Part shown: positions 35,754 through 43,556 of the stretch, in pieces
Layout: each line of letters starts with the position of its first letter
Position numbering within the stretch: position 1 is the first letter of the stretch
Assembly (NCBI GenBank): GCA_905203015.1
Contig: CAJKUC010000002.1
Location: 253,737 to 317,736 of the forward strand
Length of the DNA stretch: 64,000 nt
From: an uncultured Christensenella sp.
GTDB taxonomy: Bacteria; Bacillota; Clostridia; Christensenellales; Borkfalkiaceae
Reading direction: 5' to 3'
Position numbers and translations under genes: made by a program
Notes under the pieces: generated by a model
Database searches by the model: none
What the model saw: only the letters and a program-made list of their open reading frames with translations
What the model was told of the DNA's origin: nothing

Positions 35754-36692
35754 TCAGTCGTTATACACCACCAACTTTTTCTGACCGTATTTGATGAGGG
35801 CCACAAACACCGCCACCACCACGAGCATCAGCCACGACATTGCGGAAGCATACCCCTGCCTGCCTACGGTGAAGCCCGTATAATAGATCTGATAGCCGAG
35901 ATAATCCGTATTATACGCGCCGCCCGTCATCAGCATCGGCTGAACGAACGTCTGGAAAGCGGCGATCGTGCCCGTTAAAAGATTATAGAAAATAATCGAA
36001 GAGATCGACGGCATCGTTACGTTGAAGAATTTCGCGAACGCGCCCCCGCCGTCGATGGAAATCGCCTCGTACAATTCGGGCGGGCAATCGGTGAGCCCGG
36101 AAAGGAATACGATGATCGTACCGCCGACGCTCCACATACCCATCAGAACAAGCCCGGGCGTAGCCCATTTGTAATCGTTGAACCAATCGGGGCCCGAAAT
36201 ATGAAACCACGAAAGCATCGTGTTCACCACGCCCGAAGAAGAAAGCATCTGCTTCCACAAAAACACGACGGCAACGATCGTTACCAGCGTGGGGAGATAA
36301 TACAGCACCCGATAAAATTTCTTGCCGGGAATCTTCGCGTTTAAAAGCAACGCGATCCCCAGAGAGAACAGAAGATTCAGCGGAACGGACAGGCACACGA
36401 ACCACAGCGTGTGAAGCAAACTGTTCCAGAACGCGCTGTCTTTTAAAATCGCCCTGTAATTATTCCAGCCGACGAAATTCACGAACAGCGAAGAAGTTCT
36501 TGCGTTCGTAAAGGAAAGATACAGCGAATAAAACAGCGGAAACGCCATCAGGGCGATAAAGCCGATGATCCACGGCGATGCGAAAAGATAGCCCAGCAAA
36601 CTTTCCCGCAACGTATATTGCCGATTGTGTTTTTTCGGCTTTTTTTCGGAAGAAACGGTTGCTTCTCCGCTCATTACGTTTTCCTGCGTCAT
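35754..36692 (-). CDS. Sugar ABC transporter permease (MalF/UgpA type)
   Basis: The 312-aa protein has six membrane segments and the cytoplasmic EAA loop EAISIDGGGAFAKFFNV, which docks onto the ATPase. It belongs to the carbohydrate uptake CUT1 family. It pairs with the second permease at 38.2 kb and the binding protein between them. No ATPase gene is in the operon, so a shared MsmX/UgpC-type ATPase encoded elsewhere must power it. Confidence 0.92.
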   Translation of the reverse strand: MTQENVMSGEATVSSEKKPKKHNRQYTLRESLLGYLFASPWIIGFIALMAFPLFYSLYLSFTNARTSSLFVNFVGWNNYRAILKDSAFWNSLLHTLWFVCLSVPLNLLFSLGIALLLNAKIPGKKFYRVLYYLPTLVTIVAVVFLWKQMLSSSGVVNTMLSWFHISGPDWFNDYKWATPGLVLMGMWSVGGTIIVFLSGLTDCPPELYEAISIDGGGAFAKFFNVTMPSISSIIFYNLLTGTIAAFQTFVQPMLMTGGAYNTDYLGYQIYYTGFTVGRQGYASAMSWLMLVVVAVFVALIKYGQKKLVVYND

Positions 36693-36763
36693 TTCGTTTT
36701 CCTCCCCGATCGCCTCCGCGATCCTCTCGTTTCGTCTGTCGCCTTTTTTATCGTTTTTTCGTA

Positions 36764-38176
36764 TCAGTTCGTCGCCTGCAAACGAAGAATCGCGTTCTGC
36801 GCCGTAGTCAGCGTTTCATCGAGCGTGTGTTTTCCCGCCACGTAATCGGTAAGCGCGTTCTGCACTTCGCCGAACCAGTTGGGCGCATTCGCGATATAAT
36901 CGTAAGGTTTACGATACTGCATTTCGGTAAGCACCACGCGCTTCGCGGGATCGGTGATTTCGTTGAACAGATCGTCGTACACGTTGATGTTCGCGGGCAT
37001 ATTGGAAGATTCGTTCAGCACTTCTTTCTGAATATCTTCGCTGCAAAGGTATTTCATGAATTTCGCCGCCGCTTCGCGCACTTCCGTTTTCTCTTTCGCG
37101 AGGCGCGTAGTCATTTCCAGCGAAAATCCGCCCGTAAAATTATAATGATTTTCTTCCACTTTATTGTAGGGAACGGAAGCCGCGCCCAGATTCACCCGGT
37201 TTTCTTCGGAAAGTTTATCGTTCTGCCAGGGAATTTCGTTCGTGGAAATCATCATCGCCACTTTCTTCGACCAGAACAGGTTTTCGCTGCTGTCGCCCGC
37301 CGTATTGATGAACGCGTTCACTTTCGCCGTAGAATTGACTTTCGCCACTTCGTACCAGGTTTCAAAGCCCTTTTTCACGCCCTCGTTCGTGGTGACGACG
37401 GGCTTGCCGTCTTCAAAAAATTCGCCACCGAGATTCCATACGAAATTCACGAACATGCAGTTTCCTACGTTCACGTCAAAGCCGAGTTGCGTGATCTTGC
37501 CGTTTTCCTGCGTAGTTAAAAGTTCGGTGTACGCCATCAGTTCGTCGAACGTTTCGGGAGCGCGTACGTTGCCGTCGGCGTCGAGCAGATCCGAAGGCTT
37601 GCCCGAAATCGTCGCGTCCGCTTTCTTCGCGGCTTTTGTAGCCTGCCAATCCGCGTCCGTAGTGGTTTTCAGCGTATTCATAATATCGATATTATAATAC
37701 AGCACGCGGTTATCCAGCGCATACGGCAAACCGTACAACCCGCCTTCGTATTCCATCGTGGAAAGATCCTGCGGATAAAAACAACTTTTGTTAATCTCGT
37801 CGTCGAGATAAGGCGTAATATCCATGGAAACGCCGCCCGAAGCGCGATCGTTCGTATCTTTGATCGTCTGCAGATAAATATCGGGGCCGCTGGAATCCGT
37901 CATAGCCGTGGTGATTTTCGTGAAATAATCCCAGAACGAAATCCCCGTATAGTTAATCTTAATCGTGGGATTTTCCGTCTCGAAACGGGAAATGATATCT
38001 TTCGTCCACTGATAATTCGCGTCGCCTTCGGGATAGATCGACCAGAAACTGAGCGTAATGTTTCCGTCTTTATCCATATGCGAAGAAGAAGAGCAGGCGG
38101 AAAATCCCGCCGCCGTTCCGATCGTAAGCGCACCCGCAAGGGCTATTCCCGCCAATCTTTTCAAACCTTTTTTCAT
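36764..38176 (-). CDS. Sugar ABC transporter substrate-binding lipoprotein
   Basis: The 470-aa family 1 solute-binding protein has a lipoprotein signal (GFSAC, Cys28). Its mature part starts ITLSFWSIYPEGD, a typical opening of CUT1 sugar-binding proteins. The start MKKGLK was chosen because AGGAGG lies about ten bases upstream; an ATG eight codons earlier overlaps that site. It is flanked by its two permeases. By context it binds oligosaccharides released from an alpha-mannose-containing glycan, which is inference. Confidence 0.92.
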   Translation of the reverse strand: MKKGLKRLAGIALAGALTIGTAAGFSACSSSSHMDKDGNITLSFWSIYPEGDANYQWTKDIISRFETENPTIKINYTGISFWDYFTKITTAMTDSSGPDIYLQTIKDTNDRASGGVSMDITPYLDDEINKSCFYPQDLSTMEYEGGLYGLPYALDNRVLYYNIDIMNTLKTTTDADWQATKAAKKADATISGKPSDLLDADGNVRAPETFDELMAYTELLTTQENGKITQLGFDVNVGNCMFVNFVWNLGGEFFEDGKPVVTTNEGVKKGFETWYEVAKVNSTAKVNAFINTAGDSSENLFWSKKVAMMISTNEIPWQNDKLSEENRVNLGAASVPYNKVEENHYNFTGGFSLEMTTRLAKEKTEVREAAAKFMKYLCSEDIQKEVLNESSNMPANINVYDDLFNEITDPAKRVVLTEMQYRKPYDYIANAPNWFGEVQNALTDYVAGKHTLDETLTTAQNAILRLQATN

Positions 38177-38240
38177 CCTCTTTTTTCCTCCTGAAATCAT
38201 TATAATATTATAATTCTTTCGTTTTTATTTTAATTTTTCG

Positions 38241-39143
38241 TCAGCCTTTCACGCTGCCCGCTTTCACGCCTTCAAGGAAAAACCTTTGGCAAAACACGAA
38301 AAGCAACAGATTCGGAATCATCGAGATTAAAGATCCCGCCATCAGCAGACCCCATCTTGTGCTTGTCTGCGACTGAAACGCTCTGAGCCCCTGCGCGATC
38401 GTCTGCTTCGAGGAACTGTTCACGTAGATCAGCGGCTGCAGATAATCGTTCCAGGAAAAGAGGAACGAGAAGATCGCCACGGTGGCAAGCACGGGCGCGC
38501 AGAGCGGCAACATGATTTTCAGCCAGATCGTGGTATGCCTCGCCCCGTCGATCATCGCCGCTTCCGACATTTCTTTCGGAATCGACATAAAAAACTGCTG
38601 AATCAGAATAATATTTCCCGCGCCTCCGCCTAAAAACGCAGGCAGAATCAACGGCACCCAGGTATCCACGAATCCCATTTTACTGTACATCTTATAGGTG
38701 GGAATCATCAGGATAAAACCGGGCAATATCATCGTGGTGAGCATCACCGTATACACGACGTTCCGCCCGGGCCAGCGCAGTTTTGAAAACGCATACGACA
38801 CCAAAGACGCGGAAACCACCGTGCCGAGCACCGTGAGCGACGTGACGATCGCGCTGTTTTTGAAATAGCGCATAAACGGGATCGCTTTGAACACTTCGGG
38901 ATAATTGCTCCACAGCCACTCGTTCGGCACAAGCATATCCCAGAAGCCGTTTGCCAGCCGCATTTCCTCTTCCGATTGCAACGACACCGAAACCATCCAG
39001 ATCAGAGGAAAGACAAAAAGCAACGACGTAACGATCAGCGCAAGATGAATCAACGTAACGTACGTCACCCTTTTCGCTTTCTTTTTTCTGCGAAGTGCCA
39101 ACGCTTCCGTATTCGGTTGTAACGTTTCTTCCGTATTCGTCAT
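38241..39143 (-). CDS. Sugar ABC transporter permease (MalG/UgpE type)
   Basis: The 300-aa protein has six membrane segments and the EAA loop EAAMIDGARHTTIWLKI. It ends LEGVKAGSVKG, typical of the MalG group. The start MTNTEE has GGAGGGG about six bases upstream; an ATG 11 codons earlier lacks a site. First gene of the operon, preceded by a leader of about 165 bases from the promoter at 39315-39343. Confidence 0.92.
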   Translation of the reverse strand: MTNTEETLQPNTEALALRRKKKAKRVTYVTLIHLALIVTSLLFVFPLIWMVSVSLQSEEEMRLANGFWDMLVPNEWLWSNYPEVFKAIPFMRYFKNSAIVTSLTVLGTVVSASLVSYAFSKLRWPGRNVVYTVMLTTMILPGFILMIPTYKMYSKMGFVDTWVPLILPAFLGGGAGNIILIQQFFMSIPKEMSEAAMIDGARHTTIWLKIMLPLCAPVLATVAIFSFLFSWNDYLQPLIYVNSSSKQTIAQGLRAFQSQTSTRWGLLMAGSLISMIPNLLLFVFCQRFFLEGVKAGSVKG

Positions 39144-39203
39144 TTTTCTTCCCCTCCGCGCTGCGAAAACGCGCACAACAAAAACATTTAAAGTTTTTTA
39201 TTG

Positions 39204-39257
39204 TTCTGTTTCGCTGTGAAGAATGAGCGGCGAAACAGAACATAAGGCACGTGCCTT
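39204..39257. promoter_or_regulatory. Leader stem-loop and 16-bp palindrome upstream of the glycan operon
   Basis: The leader contains an 11-bp inverted repeat TTCTGTTTCGC/GCGAAACAGAA (39204-39214 and 39230-39240) and a perfect palindrome TAAGGCACGTGCCTTA (39243-39258). Both lie downstream of the predicted start of transcription. They could be a second operator or an RNA element; there is no terminator T run. Confidence 0.5.
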
Positions 39258-39308
39258 AAAAATTTTTATGATTTTCCGGCAGAACGGAAATTGAATCAAG
39301 CCGTTCTT

Positions 39309-39318
39309 AACTTGATAA
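39309..39318 (-). promoter_or_regulatory. Operator-like motif at the glycan operon promoter
   Basis: AACTTGATAA read on the plus strand, overlapping the -10 box of the minus-strand promoter. The same ten bases recur at 39380-39389, and their complement at 39469-39478 and 45481-45490. A likely binding site of the adjacent GntR/LacI-type regulator. Confidence 0.65.
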
Positions 39319-39343
39319 TAGCATTAGTTTTTTCGTTTGTCAA
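39315..39343 (-). promoter_or_regulatory. Sigma-A promoter of the nine-gene glycan operon
   Basis: TTGACA, 17 bases, TATTAT on the minus strand. The -10 box is overlapped by the operator-like motif, so repression by occlusion is expected. Confidence 0.82.
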
Positions 39344-39379
39344 TACCCTTTTTTAAATTTCTATCCGTTTTGATCAAAT

Positions 39380-39389
39380 AACTTGATAA
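39380..39389 (+). promoter_or_regulatory. Central operator-like motif
   Basis: Exact copy of AACTTGATAA between the divergent promoters, beside a TTGATCAA palindrome (39370-39377). Confidence 0.6.
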
Positions 39390-39435
39390 ACTTGTCTATT
39401 TTTGTATTTTTTTGTTCTTTTTTTTAAAAAATATA

Positions 39436-39464
39436 TTGACAAAGCGTATTTTGTCGCTTATAAT
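39436..39464 (+). promoter_or_regulatory. Consensus promoter of the regulator gene
   Basis: TTGACA, 17 bases, TATAAT, a perfect match. The operator-like motif TTATCAAGTG follows the -10 box by four bases, so the regulator probably represses itself. Confidence 0.88.
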
Positions 39465-39468
39465 AATG

Positions 39469-39478
39469 TTATCAAGTG
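39469..39478 (+). promoter_or_regulatory. Operator-like motif at the regulator promoter
   Basis: TTATCAAGTG, the inverse complement of the motif at 39309 apart from its last base, placed at the predicted transcription start. Confidence 0.62.
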
Positions 39479-39550
39479 AAAGAAAAGCATACAAGATAAT
39501 TTTACAAGTTGCTTTACAAGTTTTGAAAGCGTCTTATTTTCGGAGCAGGC

Positions 39551-40645
39551 ATGGCGAAATTTATTTACGAAGAAATCAAAGAGTATCTGTTGCGGCAGAT
39601 TCAGGAAAACAAGAGCACCCCGAATTATATTCTCCCCTCGGAAAATCAACTGGCCGTGAAATTTTCCACCACGCGCATCACGGCAAAACGCGCGCTGAAC
39701 GAATTACAGGAAGAAGGATATATTATCCGCAGACACGGCAAAGGTTCTTTCATCAATCCTTCCGTTTCGGATCTGCCGCACGTACAGCCGAACGAATTCG
39801 TGTGTATGCTGCTTCCGAATATAAAAAGTCTGTTTATCTCGAAAATCGTTGCGGGCGCGAAAGAATATTGTTCGCGTTTCGGCTATACGCTGCTTCTGAT
39901 GATCGAGCCCGAAGATCGGCTGAACAAACTCAATCTCGTTACGGAAATCGTAAAGCGCGGAATCAAGGGCATGCTGGTGTTTCCGAACAGCAAGGTGAAC
40001 TATAATAAAGATCTGCTGCTGCTTGCGCTGAAAAACTTTCCGATCGTGTTCGTCGATCGCTATATGGAAAGCCTCGACGTAAGTTCCGTTTCCAGCATGC
40101 ACGAAGAAGCGGGGCGTATGGCGGTGAATCTGCTTCTGGATCGCGGCTGTAAAAATATCGGCTTCATCAGCGTGCCCTCCGCCGCGGGATCGAGCGTACG
40201 GGAACGGATTTCCGGCTATGAAAACGCGCATACGGATAACGGCATGCTGATTCACAGGGATTATCTGACGGAAATTTCCAAATACGATCCCGAAATCGAC
40301 GAAAAAATCTGCGCTTACCTCTCTTCTCACCCCGAATTGGACGGATTGCTTTCTTACGGCGACGTAGTGGGGATACACGTATATAAAGCGGTGAAAACCC
40401 TGGGATTGAAAGTACCCGAAAATCTGCAGATTATCTTTCTGGACGACGAATATTCCGCTTATGCGGATATTCTGCCGTTTGCCCCCTCCTGTATCGTACA
40501 ACAAAGCGAAGAGATCGGCAGAAAAGCAGCCGCATGCCTCGTGAATTATATTACGGGAAAGAGCAAACACGACGAAAAGATTCAATTACACTACGAATTC
40601 GTCGAACGGAGTTCCACCGTTTCCGCCGAAAAAAAATCGCGTTGA
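39551..40645 (+). CDS. GntR/LacI hybrid transcriptional regulator (AraR-like)
   Basis: The 364-aa protein joins a GntR-type winged helix (about 1-70, with LPSENQLAVKFSTTRIT and EGYIIRRHGKGSF) to a LacI-type periplasmic-binding-like sensor (about 80-345). This is the domain order of AraR, which leaves DNA when it binds sugar. It is divergent from the nine-gene operon and followed after 11 bp by the alpha-mannosidase gene, so it probably controls both. Motifs of the form AACTTGATAA at the shared control region and before the ManA-ROK gene are its likely sites. The inducer is probably mannose or a manno-oligosaccharide. Confidence 0.88.
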   Translation: MAKFIYEEIKEYLLRQIQENKSTPNYILPSENQLAVKFSTTRITAKRALNELQEEGYIIRRHGKGSFINPSVSDLPHVQPNEFVCMLLPNIKSLFISKIVAGAKEYCSRFGYTLLLMIEPEDRLNKLNLVTEIVKRGIKGMLVFPNSKVNYNKDLLLLALKNFPIVFVDRYMESLDVSSVSSMHEEAGRMAVNLLLDRGCKNIGFISVPSAAGSSVRERISGYENAHTDNGMLIHRDYLTEISKYDPEIDEKICAYLSSHPELDGLLSYGDVVGIHVYKAVKTLGLKVPENLQIIFLDDEYSAYADILPFAPSCIVQQSEEIGRKAAACLVNYITGKSKHDEKIQLHYEFVERSSTVSAEKKSR

Positions 40646-40656
40646 GGATTTAAATC

Positions 40657-43326
40657 ATGAAGAATCTGAAAAAAATTTACTATTTTGCCTCTACTCACTG
40701 GGATCGCGAATGGTATAAAACCGTAGACGAATTTCGTTTCCGCCTCGTGCCCGTAATGCAAAAAATAACGCGCACGCTGGAAAACGACGAAAATTTTAAA
40801 ATTTTCACCACCGACGGGCAAACGTGTATTCTCGAAGATTATCTCGCCGTTAAAAAAGAGGACGAAGCGAAATTACGCGCTCTGATTCAGAGCGGGCGGC
40901 TGAAAATCGGGCCGTGGTATACGATGCCCGACGAATTTCTGCTTTCACACGAAAGCCTTGTTCAGAATCTTCTGAAAGGGCATTATCTCGCCGCGGAATA
41001 CGGCGCGCCGAAGGCTTTGAAAAACGGATACGTCTGCGATATTTTCGGGCACGTGGCGAACCTGCCGCAAATTTTAAACGGATTCGGGATTCGCAGCGCG
41101 TTCATTTCCAGGGGCACGAACGATTGCGATACCCCCTGTTTCTTTCGCTGGCGTTCGCCCGACGGAAGCGAAGCGCTCACGTTCAAAGCGCCCGAAACGT
41201 GCGGATACGGTTCGTTCTTTTACGACGTGCTTTCGGAGTATTACCCCGATTATGCGGCGCACGAAGATGAAATTTTCGCCGCTGCCGTACGATACGTCGA
41301 ACGCGAACGCACGCGCACCGATCTGCCGTACGTAATTCTTGCCGACGGCATGGATCACGAAACGATTCACGAATTCATGCCCGCTCTTTTAACGCGGCTT
41401 TCGGCGCATTTTTCCTGCCCCGCGGTGCAACTTCCTCTCGACGAAGTTTTTGCCGAAATAGAGGCGAAAAAAGAAGAAACACCCGTAATTACGGGAGAGT
41501 TGGCGGCATTATGCAAAGAAAACGTAATGCACAACAAACTGATTCCGCACACGCTTTCTTCGAGATACGATCTGAAACGGGCAAACGACGATTGTCAGGC
41601 GATACTGGAAAAATACGCCATGCCGATCGCCGCAATGCGCGCCGCCCGCGAGGAAGAAATCGATTACGGATTCATCGATTATGCCTACACGCTGCTTCTT
41701 CAGAATCACGCGCACGACAGTATCTGCGGCTGTTCGATCGACGCCGTACACGGCGAAATGCTGACGCGCTTTGAAAAATGTCGCCGTACGGCGCTCGCCT
41801 ATTCCGATACTTATTTTGCCGAAGAATATGCGAAAAATTACAAAAAAGACGGAAAAACTTATCTGGAAATTTATAACCCGCTCCCCGTGGAACGGGAAGA
41901 AACACTCACCGCGACGATTCGTTTCGACGCGGATTTTCCCGTACGGGAATTGCCGTATATCAAATATGAACAACGCAATTCTTTCCGCATTTTCGACGAG
42001 AACGGCAGAGAAATACATTACACGCTGCTTTCCGCCGCGCGCGGCGTAAAGGCTTTGGACCGCCCCGCGGGCAACGCGCAGACAAGCGACGTACATGTGG
42101 TGTCGTTTGCCGCGAAATTACTGCCGTGCGCGTACACCGTTTTTGAAATACGCCCCTACGAGCGTCCCTGCCGCTATACCGAACGGCTTTCCGATTCCCC
42201 CGTTTCCTGCCGGAACGAAAAAATCGCGTTTTCGGTGAATCCGGACGGCACCGTTAGAATCACCGATAATGAAACGGGCATTACCTACGATCGGCTTCAT
42301 TCATTCACCGATTGCGGAGAAATCGGCGACGGCTGGTTTCACATCCGCCCCGTTGCAGACGAATTATATTCTTCGGAAGGGTGCGAAGTAAGCGTTTGCA
42401 AAAAAGACGACGGCGTGGCGGCATGCTCTTTCCTCGTCGTTTATCGTTTCAGAATCCCCGAATATGCGGAAAAAGTCAACGAATTCTGCCGCAGAAGCGG
42501 AGAAACGATTCTAAAAATCGAAAGCACGTTCACCGTGGAAAAGCATAGTAAAATCGTAAAAGTGCACACCGTCGTCCGCAACCATGCCCGCGATCACAAA
42601 TTATGTCTGCGCCTGCTCGTGGATTGCACGGATTCGTATTTCGCGGATCAATGCGGAACGATTCTGAAACGGGAAACGGGCATCGATCCCGAGAGTTGGA
42701 ACTGGAAGGAAAGCGATATTCCCGAACGACAGTTCACTTCCATGGTATTCACCCGCAACGAAAGCGGGAAAAAAGGCGGATTGCTTTTCGTATCAAAAGG
42801 CGGATTGCACGAAACGGCAAATTGCGGCGGAGCGAACCCCGCGCTGAATATCACCCTGTTCCGTTCTTTCTCGAAAACGGTGGGCACGAACGGCGAAAAA
42901 GACGGACTGTTGCAAGGCGATCTCGTATTCGATTACGCGATCGCTCCCGTTGCGGAAGAAACGGACGCGGAACTGATACGAATCAAAGAAAACTTCGTTC
43001 ACGATGTAAAATCGTTCACCGTACGCGGCGAAAATCTCAAAAATTCCGAGCCGTTTATGGAATTTTTATCGGCAAATTGCGTTTACGATACGGCAACGCC
43101 GGAAAAAGACGAACGCGGAACAATCGTTCCGAACGGAATCATCGTACGCGCGTCGAATTATTCCGAAGAACGTTCGGCGGGAGAAATACGTTTCTGCCGC
43201 GAGCCGAAAGAAGCATATTTGTGCGATTACCTCGGCAATAAAACGGGCGAAGCGCAATTGCGCGGCAATAGCGTGCTGTTCGTTGCCGCTCCCTACGCTT
43301 ACGTAAACGTAAAAATACGTTTCTGA
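40657..43326 (+). CDS. GH38-family alpha-mannosidase
   Basis: The 889-aa enzyme removes alpha-linked mannose. The zinc-binding opening HWDREWY is at 14-20. The nucleophile is Asp128 in CDIFGHVANLPQ, and the third conserved block QNHAHDSICGC is near 349-359. The rest is the beta-rich C-terminal half of the family. No signal peptide is present, so it works on imported oligosaccharides. It is cotranscribed with the regulator and ends at a bidirectional terminator shared with the convergent ManA-ROK gene. Together with that gene it gives a route from alpha-mannoside to fructose 6-phosphate. Confidence 0.94.
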   Translation: MKNLKKIYYFASTHWDREWYKTVDEFRFRLVPVMQKITRTLENDENFKIFTTDGQTCILEDYLAVKKEDEAKLRALIQSGRLKIGPWYTMPDEFLLSHESLVQNLLKGHYLAAEYGAPKALKNGYVCDIFGHVANLPQILNGFGIRSAFISRGTNDCDTPCFFRWRSPDGSEALTFKAPETCGYGSFFYDVLSEYYPDYAAHEDEIFAAAVRYVERERTRTDLPYVILADGMDHETIHEFMPALLTRLSAHFSCPAVQLPLDEVFAEIEAKKEETPVITGELAALCKENVMHNKLIPHTLSSRYDLKRANDDCQAILEKYAMPIAAMRAAREEEIDYGFIDYAYTLLLQNHAHDSICGCSIDAVHGEMLTRFEKCRRTALAYSDTYFAEEYAKNYKKDGKTYLEIYNPLPVEREETLTATIRFDADFPVRELPYIKYEQRNSFRIFDENGREIHYTLLSAARGVKALDRPAGNAQTSDVHVVSFAAKLLPCAYTVFEIRPYERPCRYTERLSDSPVSCRNEKIAFSVNPDGTVRITDNETGITYDRLHSFTDCGEIGDGWFHIRPVADELYSSEGCEVSVCKKDDGVAACSFLVVYRFRIPEYAEKVNEFCRRSGETILKIESTFTVEKHSKIVKVHTVVRNHARDHKLCLRLLVDCTDSYFADQCGTILKRETGIDPESWNWKESDIPERQFTSMVFTRNESGKKGGLLFVSKGGLHETANCGGANPALNITLFRSFSKTVGTNGEKDGLLQGDLVFDYAIAPVAEETDAELIRIKENFVHDVKSFTVRGENLKNSEPFMEFLSANCVYDTATPEKDERGTIVPNGIIVRASNYSEERSAGEIRFCREPKEAYLCDYLGNKTGEAQLRGNSVLFVAAPYAYVNVKIRF

Positions 43327-43405
43327 CGAATTTTTACGCTATCAAGGCATCGGAATTTACGTTTTTTTATTTATCGATCATACTTCCTCTCCTTTTTACA
43401 TAAAA

Positions 43406-43438
43406 AACGACGGCGGCATTTTTTTTGCCGTCGCCGTT
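43406..43438. terminator. Bidirectional terminator between the mannosidase and ManA-ROK genes
   Basis: A 13-position stem (AACGACGGCGGCA with TGCCGTCGCCGTT, one mismatch) with T runs on both strands. Confidence 0.85.
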
Positions 43439-43556
43439 TTTTTATATGGTTGCCGTTTTTTATACGATTTTCCGCGTTGCCGCTATGGGATTTTTCGTTT
43501 GCCGTCGGCTTGCGCCGAAGTTGCCCGTAAGTTCGCCTCCGCCGCGATGATCCCGG

